Assembly (NCBI GenBank): GCA_037783545.1 | Contig: JBBELK010000485.1 | Location: 62,001 to 126,000, forward strand | Direction of reading: 5' to 3' | Source of the DNA: Henricia sp. BOLD:AAB3569 | Taxonomy: Eukaryota > Echinodermata > Asteroidea > Spinulosida > Echinasteridae | DNA length: 64,000 nucleotides | Shown here: positions 1 through 11,871 of the stretch, piece by piece | Layout of the letters: every line of letters begins with the position of its first letter | Numbering within the stretch: the stretch's first letter is position 1 | Translations under genes and position numbers: made by a program | Notes under the pieces: generated by a model | The model's database searches: none | What the model saw: the letters and a program-made list of their open reading frames with translations, nothing else | Told to the model about the DNA's origin: nothing

Positions 1-2540
1 AACAGACATTTGGGACAGGCTGAAATGTCTAGGTGTTTTATCCAAAATCAAATGTTCCCTCTCGAACATTTACCTTTCTTTCAATCCTTCACTTGCAAAA
101 TAATAAATGCTTGATGAATCATTTTAAAGAAATGTCTGAGCAACTTCTCAAACTCTTACTGTGAGTTTGCTCAATTAAATGCTCGTCCATACTCGGCTCG
201 TCGCATGTTTACATTTGACTGAGAATTCCCTTGCCTCTCAAAGGTTTGGTTTTCGCCATATTAACTGGAGGCGGTCATGCGTTACGCATCAAATGTTCCT
301 CTTCTCAAAAATCAGTTTTAAAAGGGATTTGCGAAATGGCCAAAGGCCTCGTTAAAAGTTTCAAACTGAAAAATCACGGCATTTGCCCTAACTAGGTATG
401 GACATTTCACGGAAAGTGCCGTTAATATATATATTCTGCAGCAGAGTCTGTCAGAACAATTTTCATCGCGTTGTGAGATTACATGTAGTTGGAAGAATTT
501 CCTTTAAAAATAGGCCTATATATGGCGATTTTCCTAAGTTTTCGGTTGTTTTACCTTTCGTAGATAAGGTTATGTTAACGCAGACGTATTGGGCCCGTTA
601 TTGGAGTACAAGTGAGTTTAGGAGGTGGCTAATGGGTGGCCAATAGTTAATTCAATTTTAGTAGACGTGTGCAATCGTGAGTGGTCCTATGCGATGTAGG
701 TTAAAACAGAGCATACATGAAATGAGTAGCCCTATTTTAGTTGAAGTAGTATCAAGCCGTAGACCGTACATACGTAACCCCGACAACGTACCGTAAGGGG
801 TAATTAGTGAGTACGATGGGGACAGCTCGTGAAATGACCGTCAATACTGAAATGGTGTAGACATTTTGCGGATTTCCTGTAAATGCATTTACACGCAACC
901 GTTAATTGCGGCAGAAGCGTGGCAACTTTCGGGCATTTATTTACATAGCAGGATTAGTGTCGTATTTTGGGCGAAATAGGCCTAAATAGTTTGAGCCGTT
1001 TATGTAAGTAGTTTCAGCCGAAGCAGTAAGTTGAGGCAATTTGATGTTGTATGATTTCATGCAAGTTTTCTACTTTACCGATACAGATTCCCATATTCGG
1101 AGTCTCGCCCTACCCATGACACTGGATGAAGAGACAAGATAGAGGGCTTCTTCTCGAGCGGTGACACGGGGTGACAATTAGGCATCAAAGTGTGGCAGGT
1201 CCAGAACATACTGGGTGCTTACTCGGCCTTAGTGTCGAAAAGAAAATACAAAGTGTTTTGTGTGGGTGTGTTGAGTTATTTCACGGTGGTTTTTTGCGCA
1301 ACGTACCTTAGCGCAGGTTCCTTAGCAGGAGTATGTCCCAAGTCCCCGTGGTCATGCCTTTTGGTTTAGTTTGGGTATTTGGTACCAAGGAAAGGCCCCG
1401 AAATACGGTTAATTCATATAAATGTGTTTTCGACAATATATTGAGCCCTATTGATTTTAAATGCCAAATTAAAGTGACCTACCTGGTTATCGAATTATTG
1501 TGTTTTGATTTTAAGCGGAGAATACCTTGGGATTTGTATTTTTAAAAAACACATTTAAACTTACAGGACAATTACCGTGTGGTACACATGCATTTTCATC
1601 GCAAAATGTTCAGCTCGCAAGGAAGCATGTTTCAGATAAATCTCAAAGTACTATCGAGGACGGGGGTCTCGGTTGTCTTTTTGGTGGTGAAATTTGCAAA
1701 GTGGCGCATGACAGTTGGTGTCAGCCGCCAGGGAGAGAGATCTGCTACACTAACAGTGTAGTGGTATTTTAAGGTTGAATATCAGGCTGTGTTCGTATTC
1801 GCGCGTCAATCGTGGAGGACGGCGATAAGTTAGCGTTTAAGCTCGTCAACCGCCCCTATGGCCATGCATTACCAGAGCGTGTTTTCACATTCTAAGGTGT
1901 CTAGTAGCCATGTAACATGTTTGCGCGGCAATATCCATAATTCGTTTGCATCATGGCTAGGAACGTTGTTGCCTTGGCGAGAGCTGGTCACGGTGATCGG
2001 CGCACCGCGCTCGTTTAGTGGTAGCGTACATTTTGTTTTAACCAGGGATCTGTTTTGAAAAACAGTCCCAGCATTTTCATATTGAATATCCTTGGTCGGA
2101 TGAGCTGCGGTTGATTTTAGCGAAATGTAGTGGTCTTCTTCAGTAGCGAACACTTGTACTATATAAGTGTTCTCCCATAGGAATTGTGGGAGATTTCAGC
2201 TGCGACTTTAAAAAAAATCTTTTGATAAATTTCGGACCAACGGAGAGGTTAGTTTTATTGTATGTGTGTCCCATTTATAAATTGAGTTATACTGGTAGGT
2301 TTACAGCTTGAGGCAATCTATTCGCAGGGGCAATTTCATGAAAATGTGACAGGGGTTGGTGAGGCCCCGTATCTCAGATATCCGCGTCCGGTTCTGGTGT
2401 CGGGCTGCGTACCCAGTGGTGTACATGTAAGTAACCAACAGGACGTCGGCGAGGCTAATTGTTTCCGGTCCGTTCCCGGCTGCCTCTGCCTGTCACGGTT
2501 TGTGAACCGACCAGTCTTGTTACCGACGTGATATAAAGTC
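1..2540. other. No gene recognised
   Basis: Open frames here are short (at most about 120 residues), overlap on both strands and show no recognisable domain, splice-bounded exon or repeat structure. The start of the window (ACATTTGGGACAGGCTGAAATG) resembles the dispersed repeat also seen near 8940, 27110 and 40070 (ATCATGGCTT, then GTGCAAAACA, then a GGCTGA word). I see nothing else that can be supported. Confidence 0.5.
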
Positions 2541-2549
2541 ACTAACTCG

Positions 2550-2870
2550 CAATACTCGGGTGGAAACTTGAGGTTGCAGGTTCGAGAACCGTCGGGGGGC
2601 CTGTGCCTTAGAGCAGGGCGCTTTAGCGCGTGTGCTCCATCTTTCGGATGGGATGCGCAGCTGTTGGTCTTGTGTGTTAAGAAACGCACTTTGGTAATCC
2701 CAGAGCATTATTTGGCGAATTCAAGTGGCGGACGCTTGTATGGCACATGTCTGCACTGGGATGCTCCTGGTGCTGTTGCCATTAGCGTTGTCGCTGTCAT
2801 CAGAAGATCACGGGTACCATTTCGCTTCAGCCAGGGCCCAGTTTTATTGAGCTGTTTGAGCGCTGGCTGA
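2550..2870 (+). repeat. SINE-like dispersed repeat, degenerate
   Basis: A B-box-like word (GGTTCGAGAACC near 2580) is followed by a body (CTGTGCC, GTGCTCCAT, TTTCGGATGGGATG, TGTGTTA) that matches, in the same order, the better preserved SINE at 37183-37460. The downstream piece GCTCCTGGTGCTGTTGCCATTA is shared with 57140-57250. The copy is old; no target duplication was found and the ends are approximate. Confidence 0.5.
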
Positions 2871-4037
2871 GAGCGTGTGCTTGCTGTGGCAGAAAGTTGA
2901 GGCCTTTTTGCAACTGCGGCGTGCTTGAGTGTGCGCGCGCTTGGGAACCGTCATTGTTGCGTCACTAGCTTGGTTAAGGCACGTTTTCAGTTTCTTACCA
3001 TTAACGATGTCTATGAGATGTCCTGATGCTCGGTTAACGGAACGTGGGCTGTTGAACGGCTCTATAAATTTGGCCCCAAGTAACCGCCTCGCTTGGGTGC
3101 CGATCCTGTCGGCGGTTGGATTGTGGCATTTTCCCCTGGCATCCCCCTATGTCGCTGGGGTTAGCGAGGTAGTTGGGATTGGGCGTCTTGCCCACGGCCG
3201 CAAGTCGGGCTTTGACCCACATAGCCCTTCGATCACGAGCACGGTTGTGTGTCTGCGGGACCCCTCGTGCTCGCAACGTCTCTCGTGAAGAGCGGGATAG
3301 GTAAGACTTGAGGCTGTGTATAGTGGTATCAACGCGTGTATGGGTTTACGGTAGCACCATGTGAACCTCTTTTGACTCGTGATGATGCAGGGCTATAAGT
3401 ACTGGTTGAGGTCATTCAGTGTACAATGTGTGCACTGAAGCGGAATGGCTTGGATTGATGAGGCGTGGTTGTGCTAGGATCCTAATCTTGTGGTTGGCTG
3501 TGGTGTGCTCATTGCCTTTTCCTCGTAGGTTTGCTAAGGCTTGCGAGCGAACGCAATGGGCATTTTGGATAAATCATTGGTTTCAGTGCCAAAGTTTTAT
3601 ATGACTGGTCTCTATTTGAAGTCTGCTAATGTGCGGAATATACGCTTTGTGAGAGAATATCCATTCACCGGACGGGTTTACCTCTGTTTTGATACCGAAG
3701 GTCTTTATTCGGTGTTAAACATGGTACATGCGCCAATCTCAAGTCTTTTGTTGCGTTGATAGTTTTAGCGCGGATTTCAAATAGGGGAAGAAACCTTAAG
3801 ATTCCCAAATTTGAAAAGCAACAGATGGTTTCACATGTCGTATACATGTAATTGATGTTTTAGGCACAACCATCGCGCACCACGGTAGCATCTCATGGCC
3901 TAGGTCTAAGGCCTTAAGAATTTGTCCCTTTTTGCATTGCGCGGTACACCTATTCCCGCCCTTTTGTAATAATTCGGGCTGGTTACCGGGGATTTCGCAA
4001 GGGGATATCTCGTTACCAGGGCCAGTGAGTAATAGCC
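2870..4037. other. No gene recognised
   Basis: A moderately GC-rich stretch with several overlapping short open frames in both directions, none longer than about 119 residues and none with a recognisable motif. No repeat structure was seen until the minisatellite begins at about 4038. Confidence 0.45.
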
Positions 4038-4770
4038 GCACGTTTGGCCGTGTCGAGGATGGAGACCCAGCTTTTGCCATGTGAGAGGAGGAGCCCAAGG
4101 TTTTGCCGTGTGTCTGAGGGGAAAAGCCCCAGGTTTATAGACAGATAGATGGATTGATTAAACATTATTTTCCCACCCGGGGAAATCCAGTCGGCCTGTA
4201 CCACAGATTTGAAATATTACACTATGTATTTGTAATACACACTATCATAAAGGAAAATTACTCAAATTGCTTATTAGCCGCGTGAGAGAAAAAGCCCTAG
4301 GCTACGGTTGGCCGTGTGAGGGGAAAAAGCCCCATGTTTGGCCGTGTGAGGGGGAAAAAGCCCCATGTTTGGCCGTGTGATGAAAAAAGCCCAAGCCTAT
4401 GGTTGGCCGTGTGAGGGAAAAAGACCCCATTGTTGGCCGTGTGAGGGGAAAAAGCCCCATGTTTGGCCGTGTAAGGGGAAAAAGCCCATGTTTGGCCGTG
4501 TGATGGGAAAAAGCCCAAGGCTATGGTCGGCCGTGTGAGGGAAAAAGCCCCATTGTTGGCCGTGTGATGGGAAAAATCCCCACGTTTGGCCGTGTGAGGG
4601 GGAAAAGCCCCATTTTGGCCGTGTGAGGAGAAAAAGCCCCATTTTGGCCGTGTGAGGGAAAAAGCCCAAGGCTATGGTTGGCCGTGTGAGGGAAAAAGCC
4701 CAAGGCTATGGTTGGCCGTGTGAGGAAAAAGGCCCCATGTTTGGCCGTGTGAGGGGGAAAACCACATTTT
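4038..4770. repeat. GGCCGTGTGAGG minisatellite
   Basis: Tandem array with the core GGCCGTGTGAGGGAAAAAGC, period about 27-29 bp and a longer variant of about 36 bp carrying AAGGCTATGG. The dense block is about 4304-4770; a decayed outlier sits at 4038-4130, separated by ordinary sequence. Minus-strand open frames here read as repeating GFFPSHGQTW-like peptides and are a by-product of the repeat, not proteins. Confidence 0.9.
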
Positions 4771-5640
4771 GGCCAGTAAGAGTAAGACCTCCATGTTTAA
4801 CTCGTGTTTGACGCGAGAGGAAGATCCCCAAATGGGACACGTGAGGGAAGAGCCCCAGGAATACATTTCTGAATTCCAAATAGTCTGACGATTTCACAAG
4901 CTTACCGGTTCATACGACCGGAGTAAATCCCCGAGTGTCCATATATAGGGTCAAGTAGTTGCTGCCCTTCCTGGAGTACAGGTCATCCCAAGTCTTTCCT
5001 TCAACGGTGTTTACAGTCGCCCCAAATATTCACCGGTGCACTTTTTACACCTTGGTGAGGTGAATTATTTTCCAGGGACACGATGCTACGGGATGACAGT
5101 GTCCAGATCGATGGGAAGATCCCCGTATGTCGTAACATGACAAATGCAGTCACCAGGTGGTGGTATCAGAGAAGTTGAAGAGCCTCAAAACTGAAGTATA
5201 AGGTACAGGCTCCAGATTGTCGCAAAGAGGGAAAACCCCAAAGTGGTACATCGGTTCAGCATAACAAACATAGGGATATACACCCAGTAATTTTGAGAAC
5301 ACTTAGCTAACTCCGTCACCAAGTGATAGCGGGTTTAATATAAAAGTGTGAGCCAAATTTGCATTGCGAATAACCTGCGTTTTGTAGAATCCCAGCGCAA
5401 CGCGTGCAATTACCCTGGGGTTTTGACTAACGGTCTCGCAGGCGAAACCGATCGGTGGTGTTGATGTCGGCAATGAAGAGCTCCGCATTGGAATTAAATA
5501 TACAAATACCCCCAGATTGTAAACAAAGCGGAAACCCTAATATAGGGGGCAGGCGCAAGAGGAAAGGCGCTGCCACTAAGCAGTGCCCAGGCGAAATACC
5601 AAGTAGCCGCGAGGGTTCGATGTGGAAGTAGATCCCTGAA
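4771..5640. repeat. Decayed flank of the minisatellite
   Basis: Isolated degenerate copies of the same unit can still be recognised (CACGTGAGGGAAGAGCCCC near 4839, AAAGAGGGAAAACCCCAAAG near 5224, CAAAGCGGAAACCCTAAT near 5524), spaced irregularly. This looks like an older, wider array eroded outward from the surviving block. No gene is visible. Confidence 0.5.
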
Positions 5641-7361
5641 TTAAGGGTTCAGAGAATTGGCTCGGCATGAAAGGGAAAACCCTGCAACATATTTATGTGG
5701 CTTGACCATGCAGTTATCGAGTGGTAACATTAGTTGGGTTGGGGCTTGCAAGTACAAGCACCGCAGTCAAGCAGAATCGAGCCTCGTTCCCTCTCGCGTC
5801 GCTCATTATGTTCGTGGCGATTGGAGATATAATGGTAAAAGATGGGTGAAGTATGTTTTTAAAAAATAAAAAAAACGTTCGCTAGCAAGAACATAACAGA
5901 GTTGCTTTGCATGTCATTTGCGGCATTTGTAGCAAATTTTGTTTGAGTCAAGAGCTAGCGTCACTGTTTAACATGTAATGTTCTCTTTTTGTTTTAAACT
6001 ATAGGTTCCCTCTACGCCTGAACAGCGCCCTCTTCTGTCAGCAGAATGTTCAAGCAGAAGAGTCATTTTCTTTCTCAAGAAAATATTGAGCCTGCCCTTT
6101 GCGACAATTTAATCTTTTAGTTCATATTTAGAACCAAGTGGGTTTTAGTTTCCTTTAACAAAAACTTGGTCCAAGAAATGGTGGATTCACGAGGCATAAG
6201 CCTTCGGTTACGGTTCTCTCAGGGGTATATAAAACTATCGTAGTGAATTCGTCGCTCCTGTCTTTGTTGCCCAGACTATAATTCTGCACCATCTTGTAAC
6301 GACCCTCGACAACTCGCGGTTCGCATAGCAATGTCAATGTCCCGGGGGATTGGGGTAGTACTGGCTTTGCAGATGCAGGTCAACCTGACCTATATCAGGT
6401 CAACTGAGAGCATCTTGTGCGTTTTAATCCACCTCAGATGTTTATATTCAATGTCTGTGGAAGATTCGTGTTCTTTGATTACACGGGTAGTGGTGTTTGT
6501 AGCTCGAAATAAACCATTAATTGATAATAAAATGTTTTGTATTGAAATTCCAATAAGTTCCAAGTGTCATCTCAGTAAAGCATGGTCGAAAATAACATGT
6601 GCTTTTGTACATGTATAACGTAGCGGATTTGTAAGCAGAACTGCTGGTATTCGGCATGATGCGTATCCTCTCATCATTCCCAGTCAATCACGGTTAATCC
6701 GTTCGTTCAGCGGCAAATCCCTCGAAGGACTATTCATAGAACATGTTTTATTTGTCACACACCTCCTTTCCGCATCACTCTATTGCGCCCAGTTTTGCTG
6801 TTTGCGTATACATGTAGGCTAATTTACGTGATCGGGCTTTAAGGCTTGGCCAATGGATGCGAAATATTTAGTCACAGTACAACGGTATAACAGGCGGGAG
6901 CATCCTTTTTTACAGGGCTCGAAGCTGCAAACTCTATTTGAGATTAGTTTGAAATGCCCTTTATCGCTTTGTTTGGTTGTGCAAGATTTGAGATCGTCTT
7001 CACGTTTAAAATTTCATATTTTAGTTTTCAAAGTACATTATTACGGCCACTGCCTTTTGTTCGGCTGCCGCTGATCAATCTACAAGCTGTGTTGACTGCC
7101 AGCCCTCTTCCACCCTGCCTTTCCATCAATTTACCGCATACACGCATCACAGTTTTGGGGAAGATTACATAAGCCCTACACATAAAGTATGTAAGTTTGA
7201 TTGTAATAGCAGAAAAGCAAGCTTTACTTATTTTTTGTTACTCCCATTGGAGTGTGATACCCCGCATCTGCTGAAAGGAAGGCGGTAGAAAGGTGCACAT
7301 GCATACCCTATGGGAGTCAACGTTGTCATCATCTTCGCAAACCCGATGAGCATTGGGGTCA
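5641..7361. other. No gene recognised
   Basis: AT-rich sequence with only short, unrecognised open frames (up to 95 residues, 6331-6618). No repeat array, inverted repeat or exon-like segment could be supported. Confidence 0.45.
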
Positions 7362-7434
7362 AGTATGTGTTTCGAGTTGATCGAGTATGGGTTTCGAGTT
7401 GATCGAGTATGGGTTTCGAGTTGATCGAGATGCG
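7362..7434 (+). repeat. 24-bp tandem repeat, three copies
   Basis: GTATGGGTTTCGAGTTGATC plus GA is repeated three times head to tail (the first copy has GTATGTGTTTC). A small simple tandem array with no coding meaning. Confidence 0.85.
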
Positions 7435-8039
7435 TGTGGAGGCGATAAATGCTATGTCATCCATGTTCTGATGTGACAGCATGCTTCGGCAGGTGCATGT
7501 GGTTAAGCTGGCGTCGAAATTTTTCGGGGGAAAAATTCTCGCATTTTAGTAAACAGTTTCTGACTTCGCCATCTATTCATTTAAGGATCGGGGTAAGGTA
7601 TGGGATGAGATATGGGGTGAGTTTTAGGGTGGGGTTTAGGTCCGTGGTCCGTGGTCTACGACTCTGGGTAGGGTAGCGGGAGCAGAAGCTTTTCTTACCC
7701 AGTCCTAAATCATAGGGACTGGAGCCCGAGACGTGAATGGAGTAATGCAGATAGTGTAGTGAAGAAGTAAGTAGGCATAGCGGTGGTTAAACTCCCACAT
7801 AGACTATAGTCAGATAGTTTTTCAGCCTCGCCAAGTTAGTTACAAAATTCAGACTTGGGAAGTTGGGACTTGTCTTGATCACCACGTCCACAGGAACTTG
7901 ATCATTTTCCCGCCCCAGCCATGATGATATGTCATGTGCAGATCATAGGCCTAAAACAGAGACCTAGAGGAGAAATATCAACGTCTCTGCCCTGCTTTGC
8001 CTACACACAGCATAGGCCCTACATGCACCGACTGCCGAC
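7435..8039. other. No gene; G-rich stretch
   Basis: Apart from a G-rich run at about 7586-7680 (repeated GGGGT, GGGATG and GTCCGTG words), nothing interpretable is visible. Open frames are short and unrecognised. Confidence 0.4.
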
Positions 8040-8488
8040 GATTATAGCTAGCTTGCTGGCGCTATAGCACGTGCACAGAGCCGTATGCACGTGCGGTCAT
8101 GGCGGCCTACATAAGTGTCATATGTCATGGCGGCCTTAGCAACAGCGCGAGCGTACGAAACAACACTATTGCGCTCTGCGTAATTCGCCATGGTGTTCCA
8201 AGATAACAGCGTCCCTACGCATATGCGCGGAGTAGGACTTTAATCTCGCGCAGAGTGCGCGTGTTATTAGTGCGTCAAGTTTGCTTGAAAATAAAAAACT
8301 CGCGCTCGTGGGATAACAGTCAGTCCGCAGCGCCCCCGATATTGAGGTCAAATGCCCAATTTTATCTGCACAGCTCATTGGCGTGAACGCGCCGCGAGAA
8401 AGTCCGGGATGTTTGCGAGATTTCGTTGGCCTTATTTCGTTGCTCGCAAGCGTTTTTAACGAGTAGTTGGTGGCCAAGATGGCGGGGT
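8040..8488 (+). promoter_or_regulatory. CpG-rich stretch with possible first exon
   Basis: CpG words are locally dense from about 8040 to 8460 (GCGCGAGCGTACG, CTCGCGCAGAGTGCGCG, GAACGCGCCGCGAG). The stretch ends in AAGATGGCGGGGTAAGTTTG at 8476-8495, which reads as a YY1-like/initiator ATG followed at once by a consensus GTAAGT donor. A compatible acceptor (ACTGCAG/TGGTC) lies at about 9388. Only the sequence words are seen; a promoter and first exon on + is an inference, and no downstream protein was recognised. Confidence 0.25.
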
Positions 8489-9959
8489 AAGTTTGTAGAA
8501 TAATTCTTCCTCTTTCGATTGATGTATATTTTGTCACAATTTGGGTCATTGTTTAGTTGGTAATTGTGTAAATCTGAAGTGATGGGTCGTATCGTGGATT
8601 TTGAGGGGGTCAATTGGTTTGTGTTTCCTGACTGGACTAGACAAAACTTTGGAAAACAATAGCGTTTTTCCGATAGATGAAGACAAGTGCTTTCGTTTAA
8701 CGTGCCATGTGGCTTGCTGGAAGAGTTTTTTCAATGGTTTTTGCGCTACGATTTTACCGCGAGATTTCACCCTTTTAGCAGTGCGATGTTACTGTGGCTG
8801 CACACGTACGTATATGTGCACGTGTGCACGCAGACATTGTAGAAATGCGCCTAAACATATTCATGACAGTCAACTCGTCCGTTGGACCAACTCGTCCGTT
8901 GACCGACTCGACTTCAAAGTTGAGGGAAATTTGGGGAGTCGATCATGGCTTTAGACCTTGAGTGCAAAACATACGAGCCAGGCTGACAAATTGTTAAGTC
9001 TTTCTTCACACAATTTAAAAGAAATCTTCAATTTGTTTATCCCACTTATGTTTTTCTTCAGGTATGCCTATTAAGTTGGAATCAGGTCAAGTCGCCACCT
9101 TATGTACTCGGCTCCTTTCCAACTCGCCCCCTGACCGACTCGCCCCATTATATCATCGATGCAGTGATTTACGCAGTTGCAATACCGTAACTATATGCAT
9201 TTCTTAACGCGTTATGGTTACTGTAACTATATATAGCCACTGCGATTTTTTAAGTGTTTCCTCAGGAAATGTTAAATTTTCCCCACTCAAAATGTGGGTT
9301 AAACCTGCACGGTACAACACCCCCTCCCCCTCCCCTTGATGTTATTATTAGTGCTCACTAATTTTGTTTTAACTATTTTAAATTACTGCAGTGGTCATCA
9401 TGGGGACCTGCTATTATGTACATGTATGCAGCATCAGAAGCACAATGGCAAAGTTCATCTGAGACACAGTCATCTCCTGACAACTTCACAGAGACTCCGG
9501 CAATTACCCCTGGTAATTTTAGTCATTCTAACTCACTCACTTTTGTCTGTTGACATAGTGTCAAGCATTCTGCCAAGGAACATAAAAACATACATTTACC
9601 GGTAATTAAGTTGCAGTACTTATCCTATAAAGAAATGTGGCAGTGTGTGTATTTATGCAAGACTTTTATTTGCAGGGTCTGTACCAGTGTGCTATTTTAA
9701 TTACAATGTATGTCAAAATTGTCAACTGATATTAATAACTTGTACTTCATGTTTGTTATGCATGTTAGTGCAAGTCCCACCTAGAGTTTAGATGTACATG
9801 TACCTGTATATAATTTTAAACCAGCTGATGAGAGATACAACCTATATTTTATTTTTGGGATCTGTGCAGCTTGAAATACATGTACAAGCAATGAACCATA
9901 TATTTTGTATCGCCATACATGTATTTGTCTTTTACAGTTGATCCAGTATACTTTAGCAA
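8489..9959. other. Intergenic or intronic, no clear gene
   Basis: Contains repeated CCAACTCG(T/C)CC words (8875-8910, 9117-9150) shared with 38110-38170, and a dispersed repeat tail near 8940-9050. A C-rich tract occurs at 9322-9340. Two acceptor-like sites (about 9388 and TTTGTCTTTTACAG near 9937) could bound exons of the candidate transcript starting near 8480, but the reading is weak. Confidence 0.3.
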
Positions 9960-10225
9960 CTATAATCTACGGTGGCCCTGGAACGACACTTTCGGTGTGC
10001 ACCTTCTCGATATGCATGTAGTGTGGTGCTCGGTATGGACATGTGAGTGTAGCATGATGCTCGGTTTCCATATAGCACAGTGCTCGGTGTGCTTGTTCCA
10101 CCTTCTCGATATCAACAGTGCACCATGTTCGATGTGAGTGTTGTGTGTTGTACCTTGTCGATGTGAGTCATATAGTCGGTGTCAATGTTCAACGTTCGCC
10201 GTATCAGTGTAGCATCTTTCATCAT
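9960..10225 (+). repeat. Dispersed repeat P, copy 1
   Basis: Shares long runs with 19980-20240 (ACGACACTTTCG, TGTGCACCTTCTCGATA, ATGATGCTCGGTTTCCATAT, CAGTGCACCATGTTCG, GTTCAACGTTCGCCGTATCA). The same family occurs inverted at 45160-45450. It carries no open frame of interest. The family is not assigned; it may be a non-autonomous transposon. Confidence 0.75.
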
Positions 10226-10658
10226 GTCTGAATGAATGGTGCTAGTAACATGTTGTCGATGTGCATCTTCTGTCGTAACTTTTTTGAAAAATTACGTAAT
10301 TCCCAAAATGCCATATTCAGTTTTTATCGTTTAGTCACAACGGCTGTTTCAGACTCAAACTTAGCTTACGTGTACATGTATTGCTACAGTTATATGTTGG
10401 TACGCACGGAAGGATAGGAAATCGTGGATTGGGCGACCTTCACGTTTTGTGTTTATGAACTAAAACTGTGTGTTGTACCGCGGGTGGAGTAGTGTTTCAA
10501 TACACGTGGCACAGGGTCTGGAATCGGGCGGGTTATCGAGGTCAGGGATTAGGGTCTTGCTAGCTGCGTAGTGAATTAGTTCATAGTGAGTGCTATGCAA
10601 TGCGTGCGTTTGGATGATTGGTGTCAGCGGTTATTTTTCTACGGGTAATGAATGAATG
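10226..10658. other. Left flank of the gypsy insertion
   Basis: No gene is recognisable. Repeat P ends just before, and the gypsy target duplication begins at 10659. Confidence 0.4.
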
Positions 10659-10662
10659 ATAC

Positions 10663-11530
10663 TGTAGTGCGCCGACCGCTCTCCTGGCTTTCCTTCTCGA
10701 GCGTAGGAGAAGACTACGGGGTCGTTGTCCAGCACTCGCGCTAGGGTTGCCGTCGGCGGAGTTGATCAGGATTACGCCTTCCCGACGAGCGGTTATCCGG
10801 AAGGCGGGGAAGCAGATCCGTTTGGGCGGAAATATACCCCCAGGCACAACAATGCGTCAGTGTCTACTACTCTGCTCCTATATTTACTAAACAGTCACCC
10901 AGGGCAATTAGCATTGAACCAAAATAACAGGCAAGAGACCAATCTGCTCAATACAAGTAGTTTAATCAATCATTCATCACCTTCTTAGGGTTGCATCCTA
11001 TCAAGGCGGTGCCAATATAGGTGTATTAGCATCGTTACAGCAAAGATACACATATGGTACAGGATAGAGCCTACTTAGGTGTCTAGCACGTGGCTGGCGT
11101 TTAAGTCTCAATTAACACAGTATGGCTATTGTAGCTGTACTACAAATAGAAGGACCGACCAACACAATAGGGGCTGAATAATGAGGATTCACTCTGTTTA
11201 CTGGCCTATTTCGACAGCACTCACCCGACGACGCGTTGAGTCACACGATGCAATACTCGGTGCAGCCTCACGTAGCCGCGCTACCAACACGACGTTTGTC
11301 CGTTGCAATGCTAGGGCGAGAGCGTTCCGGACAAGTACACGAACCGAGAGCAACTGAAGACGGGAAGCGCGGAAGAGAGCGTGCACACGCGCGACACTGA
11401 CTTATATACATTATCTCGCGCATGCGCACTGGTCTCTCCTCATAGTACAGCAGTGGCGTACACCAGTGTACCTATGACGAGAACCAGTCATAGACTTGCT
11501 CCCGGGCACTATGAACAACGTTTCGCTACA
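10663..11530 (-). repeat. 3' LTR of the gypsy element
   Basis: 868 bp, TG...CA ends. By eye it is the same as the other LTR except at one position (C at 10932, A at 18948). On the minus strand it carries TATATAAG at about 11401-11408. The internal sequence next to it reads TTAGGGCGCGGCTA on the minus strand, a weak purine-rich stretch in the place where a polypurine tract is expected. Confidence 0.97.
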
Positions 11531-11871
11531 TAGCCGCGCCCTAAGTTTGGTCAGTCCCTTTGACCAGTAAACTTACAAACTTTAAGAAACATTGTACAAA
11601 AATCAGGTTTTTCTTGATTCATAAAATCAAGACAGAATCAATGTATTAGGATACTCCCTAGTAGGCGTTACACTTCTTACACTGTACAATGTATAACCTA
11701 AATAGGTGTCATATACATTTTCCTTACAAAACTTCGCAACAAAACGTTCAGAAAGGTTTTAGTTTAATAAACTTTAAGAAACGAAAAACGTTGGTTAACA
11801 CTTGAAAACATTAAGCTTTTGCAAAAGTTTAACAAAAGATCCGTATAACCGAGGATCCTTAAAAGGAGTGT
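11531..11871 (-). other. Gypsy 3' untranslated region
   Basis: AT-rich DNA between the stop of ORF3 and the 3' LTR, with several AAACTTTAAGAAAC-like repeats (11576, 11770). No open frame. It probably serves as the 3' non-coding part of the element. Confidence 0.6.

Noticed and set aside
4297..4897. Chain of minus-strand frames encoding repeated GFFPSHGQTW-like peptides
   Set aside because: The peptides are direct translations of the minisatellite unit; copies shift frame freely and no start or splice context is conserved.
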